This document shows, piece by piece, positions 1 to 8,317 of a stretch of DNA of 64,000 bases. The stretch is from Burkholderia lata. Lineage in GTDB: Bacteria > Pseudomonadota > Gammaproteobacteria > Burkholderiales > Burkholderiaceae. The stretch covers positions 62,001-126,000 of the forward strand of contig NZ_CABVQK010000002.1 of assembly GCF_902499335.1 (NCBI RefSeq), in the 5' to 3' direction. Each line of letters opens with the position of its first letter. Position 1 is the first letter of the stretch. The notes beneath the pieces were generated by a model that was not told where the DNA came from, did not search any database, and worked only from the letters and a program-made list of their open reading frames with translations. The position numbers and the translations under genes are program-made.

Positions 1-92
1 GCCAACCGGAAGTAACGGTCGGTAACGCACCTTTGACGAGAGCGCGGTGGCATCGCGCTTTCGTTGAAGGCAAAATGCAAGGTTCGTGCTAT

Positions 93-125
93 AAACACCC
101 CGGTACACACCGGGGTGTTTTTTTT
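93..125 (+). terminator. Intrinsic terminator of the gene upstream of the window
   Basis: A perfect 11-bp stem (93-103 with 110-120, AAACACCCCGG arm, 6-nt loop) runs into eight T residues. It is preceded by an open frame ending with a TAA at 13-15, so it most likely ends a plus-strand gene whose last few codons (A-N-R-K-stop) are the first bases of the window. The identity of that gene cannot be told from four residues. Confidence 0.88.
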
Positions 126-268
126 CGTCGGTACTCGCCGGGCGGCCCCGCGCGTGTCGATCGCTCGCTCGGGGGCCGCGAATATATCGATCCGGAACAG
201 CGCTTCAGCGCGTATTCTGGTTGCATGAGACACAGGTGAGCGCGGGGGACGTTTTTCTGGAGACCACA

Positions 269-703
269 ATGATGTCGGGGCATCTGTTCTGGTGGGGCGC
301 GGTGGGCGTGCTGGTCGTGGCCGAGTTGCTGACGGGCACGTTCTACCTGCTGATGATCGCGCTCGGCTTTCTCGCGGGCGGGCTGCTGCAACTGGCCGGT
401 TTCGCGCCGCACGTGCAGTTCGGCGCGGCGGCCGTGGTCGCGATCGTCGCGATGGTCGCGCTGCGCCGTTCGGGGCTCGGCCGCAAGCAGAAGCGCGATA
501 CGTCGACCAATCCCGACGTCAATCTCGATATCGGCTCGACCGTCACGGTCGACGCGTGGCGTGACGGCCGCGCGCGCGTGCAGTATCGCGGCGCCGACTG
601 GGATGTCGAGCTCGCGAACGGCGAGCGCGACGATGCGCATGTGTATCAGGTGAGTGCCGTGCGCGGCAATTGTCTCGTGGTCGTGGCGAAACCCGCGGGC
701 TGA
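269..703 (+). CDS. NfeD-like membrane protein
   Basis: This 144-residue protein has two or three hydrophobic segments (about residues 4-45 and 50-66), a basic loop (RKQKR), then a C-terminal beta-rich OB-fold-like domain (about 85-140). This is the short NfeD layout without the N-terminal protease part. NfeD proteins are typically encoded beside SPFH/stomatin genes and are thought to work with them in membrane microdomains, and the next gene 33 bp downstream is such a partner. I chose the ATG at 269 because a GGAGA lies about 8 bases upstream; an in-frame ATG at 221 would add 16 polar residues before the membrane segment. The family is clear, the cellular role is not established. Confidence 0.85.
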   Translation: MMSGHLFWWGAVGVLVVAELLTGTFYLLMIALGFLAGGLLQLAGFAPHVQFGAAAVVAIVAMVALRRSGLGRKQKRDTSTNPDVNLDIGSTVTVDAWRDGRARVQYRGADWDVELANGERDDAHVYQVSAVRGNCLVVVAKPAG

Positions 704-736
704 TCGTCCGCCGATACAACAAGGAGGGAATACTTC

Positions 737-1672
737 ATGGATTCGCTGATCATCTGGGTGGTCCTGCTCGTCATCGCGATCGTGATCGTGTCGAAAACGG
801 TGAAGATCGTGCCGCAACAGCATGCGTGGGTGCTCGAGCGCTTCGGGCGCTATCACGCGACGCTGTCGCCCGGTCTCAATATCGTGCTGCCGTTCGTCGA
901 TCGCATCGCATACCGGCACGTGCTGAAGGAAATCCCGCTCGACGTGCCGAGCCAGGTCTGTATCACGCGCGACAACACGCAGCTGCAGGTCGACGGCGTG
1001 CTGTATTTCCAGGTGACCGATCCGATGAAGGCGTCGTACGGGTCGAGCAACTTCGTGCTCGCGATCACGCAGCTCGCGCAAACCACGTTGCGCTCGGTGG
1101 TCGGCAAGCTCGAACTCGACAAGACGTTCGAGGAGCGCGACTTCATCAACCACAACATCGTCTCGGCGCTCGATCAGGCCGCCGCGAACTGGGGGGTGAA
1201 GGTCCTGCGCTACGAGATCAAGGACCTGACGCCGCCGAAGGAAATCCTGCACGCGATGCAGGCGCAAATCACCGCGGAGCGTGAAAAGCGCGCGCTGATC
1301 GCCGCATCCGAAGGCCGCAAGCAGGAGCAGATCAACCTCGCGTCGGGCGCGCGCGAAGCGGCGATCCAGAAATCCGAAGGCGAACGGCAGGCCGCGATCA
1401 ACCAGGCGCAGGGCCAAGCAGCCGCGATTCTGGCGGTGGCCGAGGCGAATGCACAGGCGATCCAGAAGATTGCGAACGCGATGCAATCGCAGGGCGGGAT
1501 GGATGCGGTGAACCTGAAGGTTGCCGAGCAGTATGTCAGCGCATTCTCGAATCTCGCGAAGCAGGGCAACACGCTGATCGTGCCGGCGAACCTGTCGGAT
1601 CTCGGCACGGCGATCTCGTCGGCGCTGACGATCGTCAAGAGCGCGGGGGCAGCGTCGGGCGGGAAGGCCTGA
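737..1672 (+). CDS. SPFH/stomatin-family membrane protein (QmcA-like)
   Basis: The 311-residue product has one N-terminal membrane anchor (about residues 3-20), then the SPFH domain (V-P-Q-Q-H-A-W-V-L-E-R-F-G-R-Y near 28-42, then the S-P-G-L-N turn), and a long Ala/Glu/Gln-rich coiled-coil region (about 175-250). This matches bacterial stomatin/QmcA proteins, which oligomerise on the inner membrane and scaffold or regulate membrane proteases. The start has a strong AAGGAGG ribosome-binding site. It follows the nfeD-like gene by 33 bp on the same strand, the usual partner order, so the two are probably co-transcribed. Confidence 0.93.
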   Translation: MDSLIIWVVLLVIAIVIVSKTVKIVPQQHAWVLERFGRYHATLSPGLNIVLPFVDRIAYRHVLKEIPLDVPSQVCITRDNTQLQVDGVLYFQVTDPMKASYGSSNFVLAITQLAQTTLRSVVGKLELDKTFEERDFINHNIVSALDQAAANWGVKVLRYEIKDLTPPKEILHAMQAQITAEREKRALIAASEGRKQEQINLASGAREAAIQKSEGERQAAINQAQGQAAAILAVAEANAQAIQKIANAMQSQGGMDAVNLKVAEQYVSAFSNLAKQGNTLIVPANLSDLGTAISSALTIVKSAGAASGGKA

Positions 1673-1871
1673 GTCGGACGCACGCGGTGCGCGGGCCGCC
1701 GCCGCGGGCGATCGGCGTGCGACGAATCGTCGCGTAGCCGGGGCGCGGATGATGCCCGTTCGGCGCCGTCGTCGGTGCCTTTCTTCAGTCGAAACGGGCG
1801 GAGTGGCGCGCCGAGTGCCGCCTCAGCCGCCGCCGGGCAGCCGGCATCCGCGATTCACCCAGCCCAAAGCA

Positions 1872-1898
1872 ACACGGCCCGCTTCGAGCGGGCCGTGT
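1872..1898 (-). terminator. Hairpin terminator downstream of smpB
   Basis: A perfect 12-bp stem (1872-1883 with 1887-1898) sits 25 bp past the smpB stop and 200 bp past the stomatin stop. On the minus strand it is followed by TGCTTTGGG, a short U-run, so it can end smpB; on the plus strand the tail is only CGTTTG. Function in either direction is inferred. Confidence 0.6.
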
Positions 1899-1922
1899 CG
1901 TTTGCGAGGTGCGTCGCGCGCG

Positions 1923-2369
1923 TCAGGTGCCGGCGCGCATGATGCGTGCCTTTTCGCGTTCCCAGTCGCGCTTCTTCTCGGTTTCGCGCTTGTCGTGCAG
2001 CTTCTTGCCCTTCGCGAGCGCGATGTCGCACTTCACGCGACCGCCCTTGTAGTGGAAGTTCAGCGGCACGAGCGTGTAGCCACGCTGCTCGACCTTGCCG
2101 ATCAGTTTCTTGATTTCCTCGCGGTGCAGCAGCAGCTTGCGCGTGCGGACCGGGTCGGGCGTGATGTGGGTCGAAGCCTCGGGCAGCGGGCTGATATGGG
2201 TACCGATCAGGAAGATCTCGTCGTGCTTGATCACGACGTAACCTTCCCTGATCTGGCCGCGCCCGGCGCGCAGCGCCTTGACTTCCCAGCCCTCGAGCAC
2301 GAGCCCCGCCTCGTAGCGTTCCTCGATGTGATAATCGAAGTGCGCTTTCCTGTTGTCGATGATGCTCAT
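1923..2369 (-). CDS. smpB: SsrA (tmRNA)-binding protein SmpB
   Basis: The 148-residue protein is the SmpB partner of tmRNA in trans-translation, which rescues stalled ribosomes and tags incomplete proteins. It shows the family pattern: an N-terminal [24 protein letters not shown] block (about residues 7-33), the S-P-L-P-E turn, and a basic C-terminal tail ([11 protein letters not shown] near 134-144) that would lie in the empty A site. Length is slightly below the E. coli 160. It is transcribed away from ratA across a 98-bp gap, a conserved arrangement. Confidence 0.97.
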   Translation of the reverse strand: MSIIDNRKAHFDYHIEERYEAGLVLEGWEVKALRAGRGQIREGYVVIKHDEIFLIGTHISPLPEASTHITPDPVRTRKLLLHREEIKKLIGKVEQRGYTLVPLNFHYKGGRVKCDIALAKGKKLHDKRETEKKRDWEREKARIMRAGT

Positions 2370-2391
2370 GAAAGGATCGGGCCAACTCGTT

Positions 2392-2407
2392 TAAAATCAC
2401 GATTTTA
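2392..2407. promoter_or_regulatory. Symmetric A/T element in the smpB-ratA divergent promoter region
   Basis: TAAAATC-AC-GATTTTA is a perfect 7-bp inverted repeat with a 2-bp centre, the only A/T-rich stretch in this 98-bp gap. Read on each strand it offers a TAAAAT that could be a -10 element for ratA (plus) and for smpB (minus). No convincing -35 was seen at 16-18 bp for either, so this is a weak promoter or operator call. Confidence 0.35.
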
Positions 2408-2467
2408 GCAAAGCGGGGCGGGAATCGCCCGGCTTGCGTTCTCACCTTAAGCGATGCCGCGCGATTT

Positions 2468-2905
2468 ATGGCAGATGTCCAGAAAACCGTATTGATCCGT
2501 CATTCGGCGGAACAGATGTTCGACCTCGTCACCGACGTGGCCGACTACCCCAATTTCCTGCCCTGGTGCGGCGGCGTTGAGATTCGCCGTCAGGACGAGA
2601 GCGGGATGGAAGCGCGCATCGACATCAACTTCAAGGGCATCAAGCAGCATTTCGCGACGCGCAACACGCAGCAGCGCCCGGCGCGGATCGACATGGAGTT
2701 CACGGACGGCCCGTTCAAGAAGTTCACGGGCGCGTGGCGCTTCACGGCACTGCGTGCCGATGCGTGCAAGATCGAATTCGCGCTGCACTACGAATTCTCG
2801 AGCATCCTGCTCGAGAAGATCATCGGGCCCGTGTTCAGCCACATCGCGAACACGTTCGTCGATTCGTTCGTGAAGCGCGCCGACCAGCGCTACGGGAAGG
2901 GGTGA
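2468..2905 (+). CDS. ratA: RatA / Coq10-like START-domain protein
   Basis: The 145-residue product is a single START/polyketide-cyclase fold: an N-terminal strand and amphipathic helix (H-S-A-E-Q-M-F-D-L-V-T-D-V), then Y-P-x-F-L-P-W-C-G-G near residue 30, and a long C-terminal helix (about 115-140). The family includes mitochondrial Coq10, which helps ubiquinone function in respiration, and E. coli RatA (YfjG), reported to block association of ribosomal subunits. Which role applies here is unknown. It sits divergent from smpB and 4 bp before an rnfH gene, the standard order, and the pair is probably one operon. Confidence 0.9.
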   Translation: MADVQKTVLIRHSAEQMFDLVTDVADYPNFLPWCGGVEIRRQDESGMEARIDINFKGIKQHFATRNTQQRPARIDMEFTDGPFKKFTGAWRFTALRADACKIEFALHYEFSSILLEKIIGPVFSHIANTFVDSFVKRADQRYGKG

Positions 2906-2909
2906 CGCG

Positions 2910-3233
2910 ATGTTGTCGATCGAAGTCTGCTACGCGCTGCCGGATCGCCAGACGCTGATTCCGCTGTCGCTGCCCGAAGGGGCGACCGTTCGTTCGGCGA
3001 TCGATGCGAGCGGCGTGCTCGCGCTGCACCCGGAAATCGATCTCGCGAACGCGAAGACGGGCGTGTACGGCAAGCTTGCGCCGCTCGATGCGCCGCTCGC
3101 CGACCACGACCGCGTCGAGATCTACCGCCCGTTGATCGTCGATCCGAAGCTCGCGCGCCAGCGGCGCGTCGACAAGTCGCGCCGCGACGGCTCCATCGAG
3201 GGCCGCAAGTGGATGCACAAGGACGCGCGCTGA
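2910..3233 (+). CDS. RnfH-family ubiquitin-like protein
   Basis: The 107-residue product belongs to the RnfH (UPF0125) family: a small beta-grasp protein with the opening V-C-Y-A-L-P-D-R-Q and a central V-Y-G-K-L-A-P-L-D turn followed by D-R-V-E-I-Y-R-P-L (about residues 63-80). The C-terminus is very basic, as is usual. It starts 4 bp after the ratA stop, so translation is coupled. Members are sometimes listed as antitoxin-like partners of RatA, but no biochemical function is firmly known. Confidence 0.9.
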   Translation: MLSIEVCYALPDRQTLIPLSLPEGATVRSAIDASGVLALHPEIDLANAKTGVYGKLAPLDAPLADHDRVEIYRPLIVDPKLARQRRVDKSRRDGSIEGRKWMHKDAR

Positions 3234-3274
3234 CGCGGGCCGATCCGCGTTTTTCGTCTCTATTTGTCTGATTA

Positions 3275-3305
3275 AACGCCGTGGCGCTCAGTGGGCCGCG
3301 GCGTT
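3275..3305 (-). terminator. Possible hairpin at the 3' end of the DMT transporter gene
   Basis: AACGCCG (3275-3281) pairs with CGGCGTT (3299-3305), with the transporter stop codon (3288-3290) in the loop. On the minus strand the stem is followed by TAATC rather than a T-run, so this is a weak terminator candidate lying between two convergent genes. Confidence 0.3.
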
Positions 3306-4271
3306 CGCGTTTGCCGGTGCGCTTCCCGAGGTATCGCCGCCAGCGGGCGTGTTGCCGTGCTGCCGCACCGATCCGTAGACGCCAGCGAGCAGCAGCACCA
3401 GCGCGGCGATCTCGAGCGCATGCGGCATCCGCTGGTCGTACACGAACGCGTAAAGCATCGCGAACACGGTTTCGAACACGATCAGCTGGCCGGACAGCGT
3501 GAGCGGCAGCCGCTTCGACGCGGCATTCCACAGCCCGTTGCCGAGCCACGACGCGCCGATCGCGAGCACGAGGTTAAGCAGCCAGAACAGCTGCCAGCGC
3601 GACGCCGGAACCGCGGCCTGCACCGTGCCGGCCGGCAGCGCGAGGATCGCGATCCAGACGAGGCCGCCGATCAGGCCCGTCACGACACCCCACAGTACCG
3701 ACCACTCGTTGCCGCCGAAATGATGATGGCGCTGCAGATAGCGTGCGTTCGCGACCGCATACCAGGTCCAGCTCGCGAGCGCGCCGGCCGCGCAGGCGAT
3801 GCCGGCGAGCTTCTGGCCGAGCGTCGTCGCATGCGCGGCCTCGGACGTGAACAGGTCGACGTTGATGCAGACGATGCCCGCGATCACCAGCGCGAGCGGG
3901 ATCGCGAGCCGCCGCAACGGCACGGCGCCGTGGTCGCCGAGGCCCGCGAGCGTGACCGTGACGGGCAGCACGCCGACGATCAGCGAACTGGGGGCGATGC
4001 CGATCAGGTGCACGGCGCCGGACAGCAGCATGTAGTACGCGACGTTGCCGACGACGGCGAGCCTGACCAGCGCGACGAGATCCTCGCGGGTCAGCCGCGC
4101 GAGCAGCGAGCGGGCGGCCGGTAGCGCGGCCGCGAGCGATACGAGGCCGTACATCGCGTAGCGGCCGGCGCTCAGCAGCAGCGGCGAGAAGTCGGTCAGC
4201 AGCCGAGGAACGAGAAACACCATGCCCCACAGGGCACCTGCCAGGACACCATAGACCACACCGCGCTGCAT
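3288..4271 (-). CDS. DMT-superfamily (EamA) transporter
   Basis: The 327-residue protein has about ten hydrophobic segments across its length in two EamA halves (roughly residues 4-135 and 155-300), starting with G-V-L-A-G-A-L-W-G-M-V-F-L-V-P. Such inner-membrane carriers export amino acids, purines or other metabolites; the substrate here cannot be read from sequence. The ATG at 4271 has a GGAGCGG just upstream; an ATG at 4289 lacks one. The C-terminal tail after residue 300 is polar and Ala/Asn-rich. The gene stands alone, convergent with ratA-rnfH. Confidence 0.88.
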   Translation of the reverse strand: MQRGVVYGVLAGALWGMVFLVPRLLTDFSPLLLSAGRYAMYGLVSLAAALPAARSLLARLTREDLVALVRLAVVGNVAYYMLLSGAVHLIGIAPSSLIVGVLPVTVTLAGLGDHGAVPLRRLAIPLALVIAGIVCINVDLFTSEAAHATTLGQKLAGIACAAGALASWTWYAVANARYLQRHHHFGGNEWSVLWGVVTGLIGGLVWIAILALPAGTVQAAVPASRWQLFWLLNLVLAIGASWLGNGLWNAASKRLPLTLSGQLIVFETVFAMLYAFVYDQRMPHALEIAALVLLLAGVYGSVRQHGNTPAGGDTSGSAPANANAAAH

Positions 4272-4392
4272 CGACCGCTCCGAACACATGACTGACGAGC
4301 GCGCATCTTAGCGACGCGGTCGCCGCGGCGTCTTGTTCATTCCTGCACTCGGCGCAGGGCGGGGCACTGGCGTGCCGCGTGCGGGCGGCGGG

Positions 4393-5073
4393 TCATTCGT
4401 CAACCGGATCGGGCGTTGCACCCGCGCTGTTGCCCGGTGCCCGCGCGGGCCGACGCACGGCGCGCAACGTGCCGCTGTTGCCGCCGCCGCAGTAGAAGCG
4501 GTCGTGGCCGTCGGATTCGAGCCCCGATACGCCGACGCCGGCCGGCATGTCGATCTGCTCGAGCACCTGGCCCGTGCGCGGATCGATGTGCCGCAGGTCC
4601 GCCTGGTCGGCTTCCCAGGTGCCGTGCCACAGCTCGCCGTCGACCCAGGTCACGCCGGTGACGAAGCGGTTCGATTCGATCGTGCGCAGCACGGCGCCCG
4701 ATTTCGGATCCACCTGATGAATCTTGCGTTCGCGGTACTGGCCGACCCACAGCGTGCCTTCGGCCCATGCCAGCCCGGAATCGGCGCCGCCGCCGGGGGC
4801 GGGAATCGTCGCGAGCACGCGGCCCGATTCGGGATCGATCGTCTCGATGCGGTCCTCGACGATCTGGTACAGGTGGCGGCCGTCGAACGCCGTGCCCGCA
4901 TGCGCGGCGACGTCGATCGAGCGGACGGTCGTGCCGCGTTCCGGGTCGAGCGCATTCAGCTTGTCGCCGGACGCGTACCACACGTACTGCCCGTCGAACG
5001 TGACGCCGTGTACGCCGTCGACGCCCGGAAACGGGCCGTATTCGCGAAGGATGTCTGCACTGGAGCGCTTCAT
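4393..5073 (-). CDS. Beta-propeller (SMP-30 / glutamine-cyclotransferase-like) protein
   Basis: The 226-residue protein repeats a 40-45 residue unit of the type L-D-P-E-x-G-x-V-x-x-I followed by G-L-A-W-x-x-G-x-L-W-V, at least four times, which is a beta-propeller signature shared by SMP-30, YncE-like and glutamine cyclotransferase-like proteins. No signal peptide is visible, so it is probably cytoplasmic. I chose the ATG at 5073 because GAGGTG lies about 8 bases upstream; an upstream ATG at 5103 is in frame but poorer. It begins 32 bp after the stop of the regulator gene at 5105 and is likely co-transcribed with it. Enzymatic activity, if any, is unknown. Confidence 0.72.
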   Translation of the reverse strand: MKRSSADILREYGPFPGVDGVHGVTFDGQYVWYASGDKLNALDPERGTTVRSIDVAAHAGTAFDGRHLYQIVEDRIETIDPESGRVLATIPAPGGGADSGLAWAEGTLWVGQYRERKIHQVDPKSGAVLRTIESNRFVTGVTWVDGELWHGTWEADQADLRHIDPRTGQVLEQIDMPAGVGVSGLESDGHDRFYCGGGNSGTLRAVRRPARAPGNSAGATPDPVDE

Positions 5074-5104
5074 GTTCGTCACCTCGTCGTTCGGTGAGGT
5101 CATC

Positions 5105-6325
5105 CTAATCGCCCGGCAGCGGGGCGGGGAGTAACAAGGTCGTCGCGAAACCGGGCAGCGGCGGCGTCATCCAGCGACGCGCGCGGCCTCGGCCGAGCGC
5201 CTGGACCTTGTCGGCTTCGGCGAGCGCGTCGAGCGCACGCTGCACGGTGCGCTGGCTGGCGCCGAGGGCCAGCGCCAGCGCGGAGCTCGACCACGCTTCG
5301 CCATCGGAGAGGAGCGCGAGCACGGCCGCGTGGCGATCGTCGACCGGGCGGGCCAGGACGACGGTTTCGCGTACGCCGAGCGGTTCGAGCGCAAAGCCGC
5401 ACGGCGTTGCGATGACGTTCGCGAGCGGCCGCAGTACCGCGCGCAGCCGGCCGATCTCGACACGCAGGCGCGCGCGATGCGATTCGTCCGCGTGTTTCGC
5501 GCGGAACGCGGCCGCGACGAGCGCATTTCGGGACACGTCGGCCGGCCATGCCTCGCCGAGCGCACGGGCGAGCACGAACAGCACGGGCCGCCGCGCGAGC
5601 GACACGGTCGTGCGCGCGTCGCGCACCGTGTGGCGGCATGCATCGACGACGAGCGCGTTCGACGCGAACAGCGTCTCGACTTCGTCGAGCTGCACGAGCC
5701 GTGATGTACCGCGCGCGATGAGGCGGGCGGCCGGTGCGTCGAGCACGCGCGCCGCGGTGTCGACCTCGGCAGTCAGCGCGGCGATGCCGGCGTCGCGTGC
5801 CGCCGCGCGTGCGCGGGTGAGCGCAGCGCGGGCCGCGTGCGTGCGGATGCGGCGCATCGCGATGCCGGCCGCGATCAGCTCATGGGCGGCGCGCGATGCG
5901 GCCGGCAGCGGCGCGGGATCGAGATTCGCGAGCATCTGCTCGGCATCGTCGAGGTGCCCGATCAGCAGCAGCCGGCGCACGCCGAGATAGCGCGCATGCG
6001 CGGCGTTCGCGCGGTCGCCGTGCGCGTCGAGCGTCGCGCAGGCGGCGTCGAGCGCGCGCGTCGGCCAGCGCAGGTCGCGCGACGCGAGCGCGATCTCCGC
6101 TTCCGCGACGACGCAGCGCGCACGTGCCACGGCCTCCTTCGCGCCGAACGCACGGGCGGCGCCGCGCACGAGTGTGCGCGCGCGTTCGAAATCGCCGAGC
6201 TGCGCCATCGCGATCCCGCGCAGCGCGAGCGCCGGCGCATCGTCGAGCAGCGCGACGCGGTTCAGCGCGCCGAGCGCGTCACCGGCCGCGAGCGCGCGCG
6301 CGGCCGCCGTGATCAGCGAATCCAT
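5105..6325 (-). CDS. TPR / double winged-helix transcriptional regulator (putative)
   Basis: The 406-residue product has an Ala/Arg-rich helical N-terminal half (about 1-200) that looks like degenerate TPR units. A central region (about 245-325; R-P-V-L-F-V-L-A-R-A-L-G-E-A-W-P then S-H-R-A-R-L-R-V-E-I-G-R-L-R) resembles the OmpR/SARP winged helix. The C-terminal domain (about 340-390; L-A-L-A-L-G-A-S-Q-R-T-V-Q-R-A-L) is a second helix-turn-helix. I do not know a named homologue. It is divergent from the DUF899 gene across 114 bp and shares a strand with the propeller gene, so it probably controls this small cluster. Confidence 0.65.
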   Translation of the reverse strand: MDSLITAAARALAAGDALGALNRVALLDDAPALALRGIAMAQLGDFERARTLVRGAARAFGAKEAVARARCVVAEAEIALASRDLRWPTRALDAACATLDAHGDRANAAHARYLGVRRLLLIGHLDDAEQMLANLDPAPLPAASRAAHELIAAGIAMRRIRTHAARAALTRARAAARDAGIAALTAEVDTAARVLDAPAARLIARGTSRLVQLDEVETLFASNALVVDACRHTVRDARTTVSLARRPVLFVLARALGEAWPADVSRNALVAAAFRAKHADESHRARLRVEIGRLRAVLRPLANVIATPCGFALEPLGVRETVVLARPVDDRHAAVLALLSDGEAWSSSALALALGASQRTVQRALDALAEADKVQALGRGRARRWMTPPLPGFATTLLLPAPLPGD

Positions 6326-6439
6326 CCGAATCCCGACACACTTGTCACTCCCTCCGGCCCGATGCCCGCCACTAATCTAGCACCACGCACACGGCACCGG
6401 ACGCCGTGCCCGGATACCCATCGGAAGGAGGAACCCGCC

Positions 6440-7204
6440 ATGACGACTCATCTCACCGGAACGCGCGACGAATGGCTGGCCGCGCGCCGCGCACTGCTCG
6501 ACGCGGAAAAGGCGCTGACGCGGCAAAGCGACGAACTCGCACGGCGGCGCCAGGCACTGCCCTGGGTGCGCGTCGACAAGACCTACCGGTTCGACACCGA
6601 AGACGGACAGGCGACGCTCGACGACCTGTTTCACGGCCGCTCGCAGTTGCTCGTCTATCACTTCATGTTCGGCCCCGACTACAAGGCCGGCTGCCCGTCG
6701 TGCTCGGCGCTCGCCGACGGTTTCGACGGTTTCGCCGTGCATCTGGCGAACCACGATGTGACGCTCGCCGCCGTGTCGCGCGCACCGCTCGCGAAACTGC
6801 TCGCTTACCGGCAGCGGATGGGGTGGAGCTTCCCGTGGGCGTCGTCGGTCGGCAGCGATTTCAACTTCGACTTCAATGTGTCGTTCACCGAAACGCAGCA
6901 GCGCGCGGGCGACGTCGAGTACAACTACGCGCGGGCGGGCCACGCGATGGACATGGATCCGCCTCCGGCACCCGTCGTGCAGTTCGCGGCGACGTGCGGC
7001 ACCGACGCGGTCACGTATTCGCTCGACCGACCGGGGATGAGCGCATTCGTGCGCGAGGACGGCGCGGTTTATCACACGTACTCGACCTATGCGCGCGGGC
7101 TCGACGGGCTGTGGGGGATGTACCAGTGGCTCGATCGCGCGCCGCGCGGGCGCAACGAGACCGGCCCGTGGTGGCACCGTCATGACGAGTACGCACGCGG
7201 CTGA
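6440..7204 (+). CDS. DUF899 thioredoxin-like protein
   Basis: The 254-residue protein matches the DUF899 family: an N-terminal helix with R-D-E-W-L-A-A-R-R-x-L-L-x-A-E-K (about 9-24), then a thioredoxin-like core with Y-H-F-M-F-G-P-D-Y-K-A-G-C-P-S-C (residues 73-88). The C85-P-S-C88 pair is a plausible redox-active dithiol. A later W-x-F-P-W-x-S-S block (about 124-132) and Y-H-T-Y-S-T-Y-A-R-G (about 212-221) are also family features. Start ATG has AAGGAGG at good spacing. Members are called predicted dithiol-disulfide isomerases but no substrate is known. It overlaps or abuts the DUF2182 gene downstream. Confidence 0.85.
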   Translation: MTTHLTGTRDEWLAARRALLDAEKALTRQSDELARRRQALPWVRVDKTYRFDTEDGQATLDDLFHGRSQLLVYHFMFGPDYKAGCPSCSALADGFDGFAVHLANHDVTLAAVSRAPLAKLLAYRQRMGWSFPWASSVGSDFNFDFNVSFTETQQRAGDVEYNYARAGHAMDMDPPPAPVVQFAATCGTDAVTYSLDRPGMSAFVREDGAVYHTYSTYARGLDGLWGMYQWLDRAPRGRNETGPWWHRHDEYARG

Positions 7205-8039
7205 GCGCGCCGGCGACGGGCGGGGGCGGGCGATGACACGGCCGGCGGCCGGCGCTGCGGGCCCCGATCCGCGGGCGTTCGCGGTGGCGCTCGTGGCCGT
7301 GTTCGCCGTTGCCACGATCGCGACCGTGGCGCAGCACGCGTCGATGGCCGCGATGGGCGGCGAGCCGATGCCCGGCGGCTGGATGGCCTCGGCTGCATGG
7401 CTGCGACCGTGCGGCCGGGGCGCCGGCCGCGCATTCGCGGCGTTCGCCGGAATGTGGGGCGCGATGACGGCGACGATGATGCTGCCCGTGCTGGCGCCGG
7501 TGCTCTGGCGATACCGGCGGCGCGTCGGTCCGCTGACCGCGACCCGTGCGGCATGGCTTGTCGTCGTCGCGGGTGCCGGGTATTTCGCCGTGTGGATGGC
7601 GCTCGGGGTGCTCGTGTTTCCGGCTGGCGCGGCACTGACGGCCGCCGCTGCCCGGCTGCCGGCGCTCGCATGCGCGCTGCCGTTTGCGGCCGGTGCGGTC
7701 GTGTCGGCCGCGGGCGTGCTGCAATTTTCCGCGTGGAAGGCGCGGCGGCTGGCGTGCTGCCGGCACGCGGCAGGCGGTGCCCCACGGTTGCGGGCGGTTG
7801 CCGGCGCGGCATGGCGGCACGGCGTGCGGGTTGCCATGCATTGCAGTGCCTGTTGCGGGAACCTGATGGCGATCGCGCTCGCGGCCGGCATGATGGACCT
7901 GCGCGTGATGGCCGCCGTGACGATCGCGATCGCCGCCGAGCGCCTCGCGCCGTCCGGCGGGCGTGTTGCGCGGATCGTCGGTTGCGTGGCGGTCGGCGCA
8001 GGCATCACGATGATCGCGCGCGCGGCCGGGCTGCTATAA
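7182..8039 (+). CDS. DUF2182 integral membrane protein
   Basis: The product (285 residues from the ATG at 7182; 268 from an ATG at 7233) is a polytopic membrane protein with about five to six hydrophobic segments. It contains the M-W-G-A-M-T-A-T-M-M-L-P block and the late H-C-S-A-C-C-G-N-L-M segment that mark the DUF2182 (predicted metal-binding integral membrane) family. Its H-x5-C-x-x-C-C-G residues could bind metal, but this is inference. With the upstream start the gene overlaps DUF899 by 23 bp, with the other it follows by 28 bp; either way they look co-transcribed. DUF2182 genes are more often seen next to DUF1326, which is absent here. Confidence 0.8.
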   Translation: MTSTHAAERAGDGRGRAMTRPAAGAAGPDPRAFAVALVAVFAVATIATVAQHASMAAMGGEPMPGGWMASAAWLRPCGRGAGRAFAAFAGMWGAMTATMMLPVLAPVLWRYRRRVGPLTATRAAWLVVVAGAGYFAVWMALGVLVFPAGAALTAAAARLPALACALPFAAGAVVSAAGVLQFSAWKARRLACCRHAAGGAPRLRAVAGAAWRHGVRVAMHCSACCGNLMAIALAAGMMDLRVMAAVTIAIAAERLAPSGGRVARIVGCVAVGAGITMIARAAGLL

Positions 8040-8285
8040 CAGAGGGTAGGCAGGCCGATTCGACACGTTGCCGGGCCTTGCTTCACCGTGGCCGTTACCG
8101 TCGCGTGCCCCGTTCGCGACCGGCGGATCGGCCGCTTGGCCGCCGGTTGCGCGAATGGCTCGATGCGGCGGTGAAACGAAAGGCGATCGAAAACGAACCG
8201 AACTGCGAACCGAACGATTCGGCCCCCGAACGGAGGAAAGCGGCTAAGCCGTTGTTCGTGTTGTGAAAATTCGCAGCGCTTCGCG

Positions 8286-8291
8286 TATAAT
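8286..8291 (+). promoter_or_regulatory. guaB promoter -10 element
   Basis: A consensus TATAAT lies 26 bp before the guaB ATG. The best upstream partner is TTGTGA at 8261-8266, at a long 19-bp spacing, so the -35 assignment is uncertain. The surrounding 80 bp are clearly A/T-enriched compared with the flanks, and the rest of the 278-bp gap after the DUF2182 gene shows nothing else. Confidence 0.6.
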
Positions 8292-8317
8292 TCGCTTTTG
8301 CGCCCATAGGATTTGCC

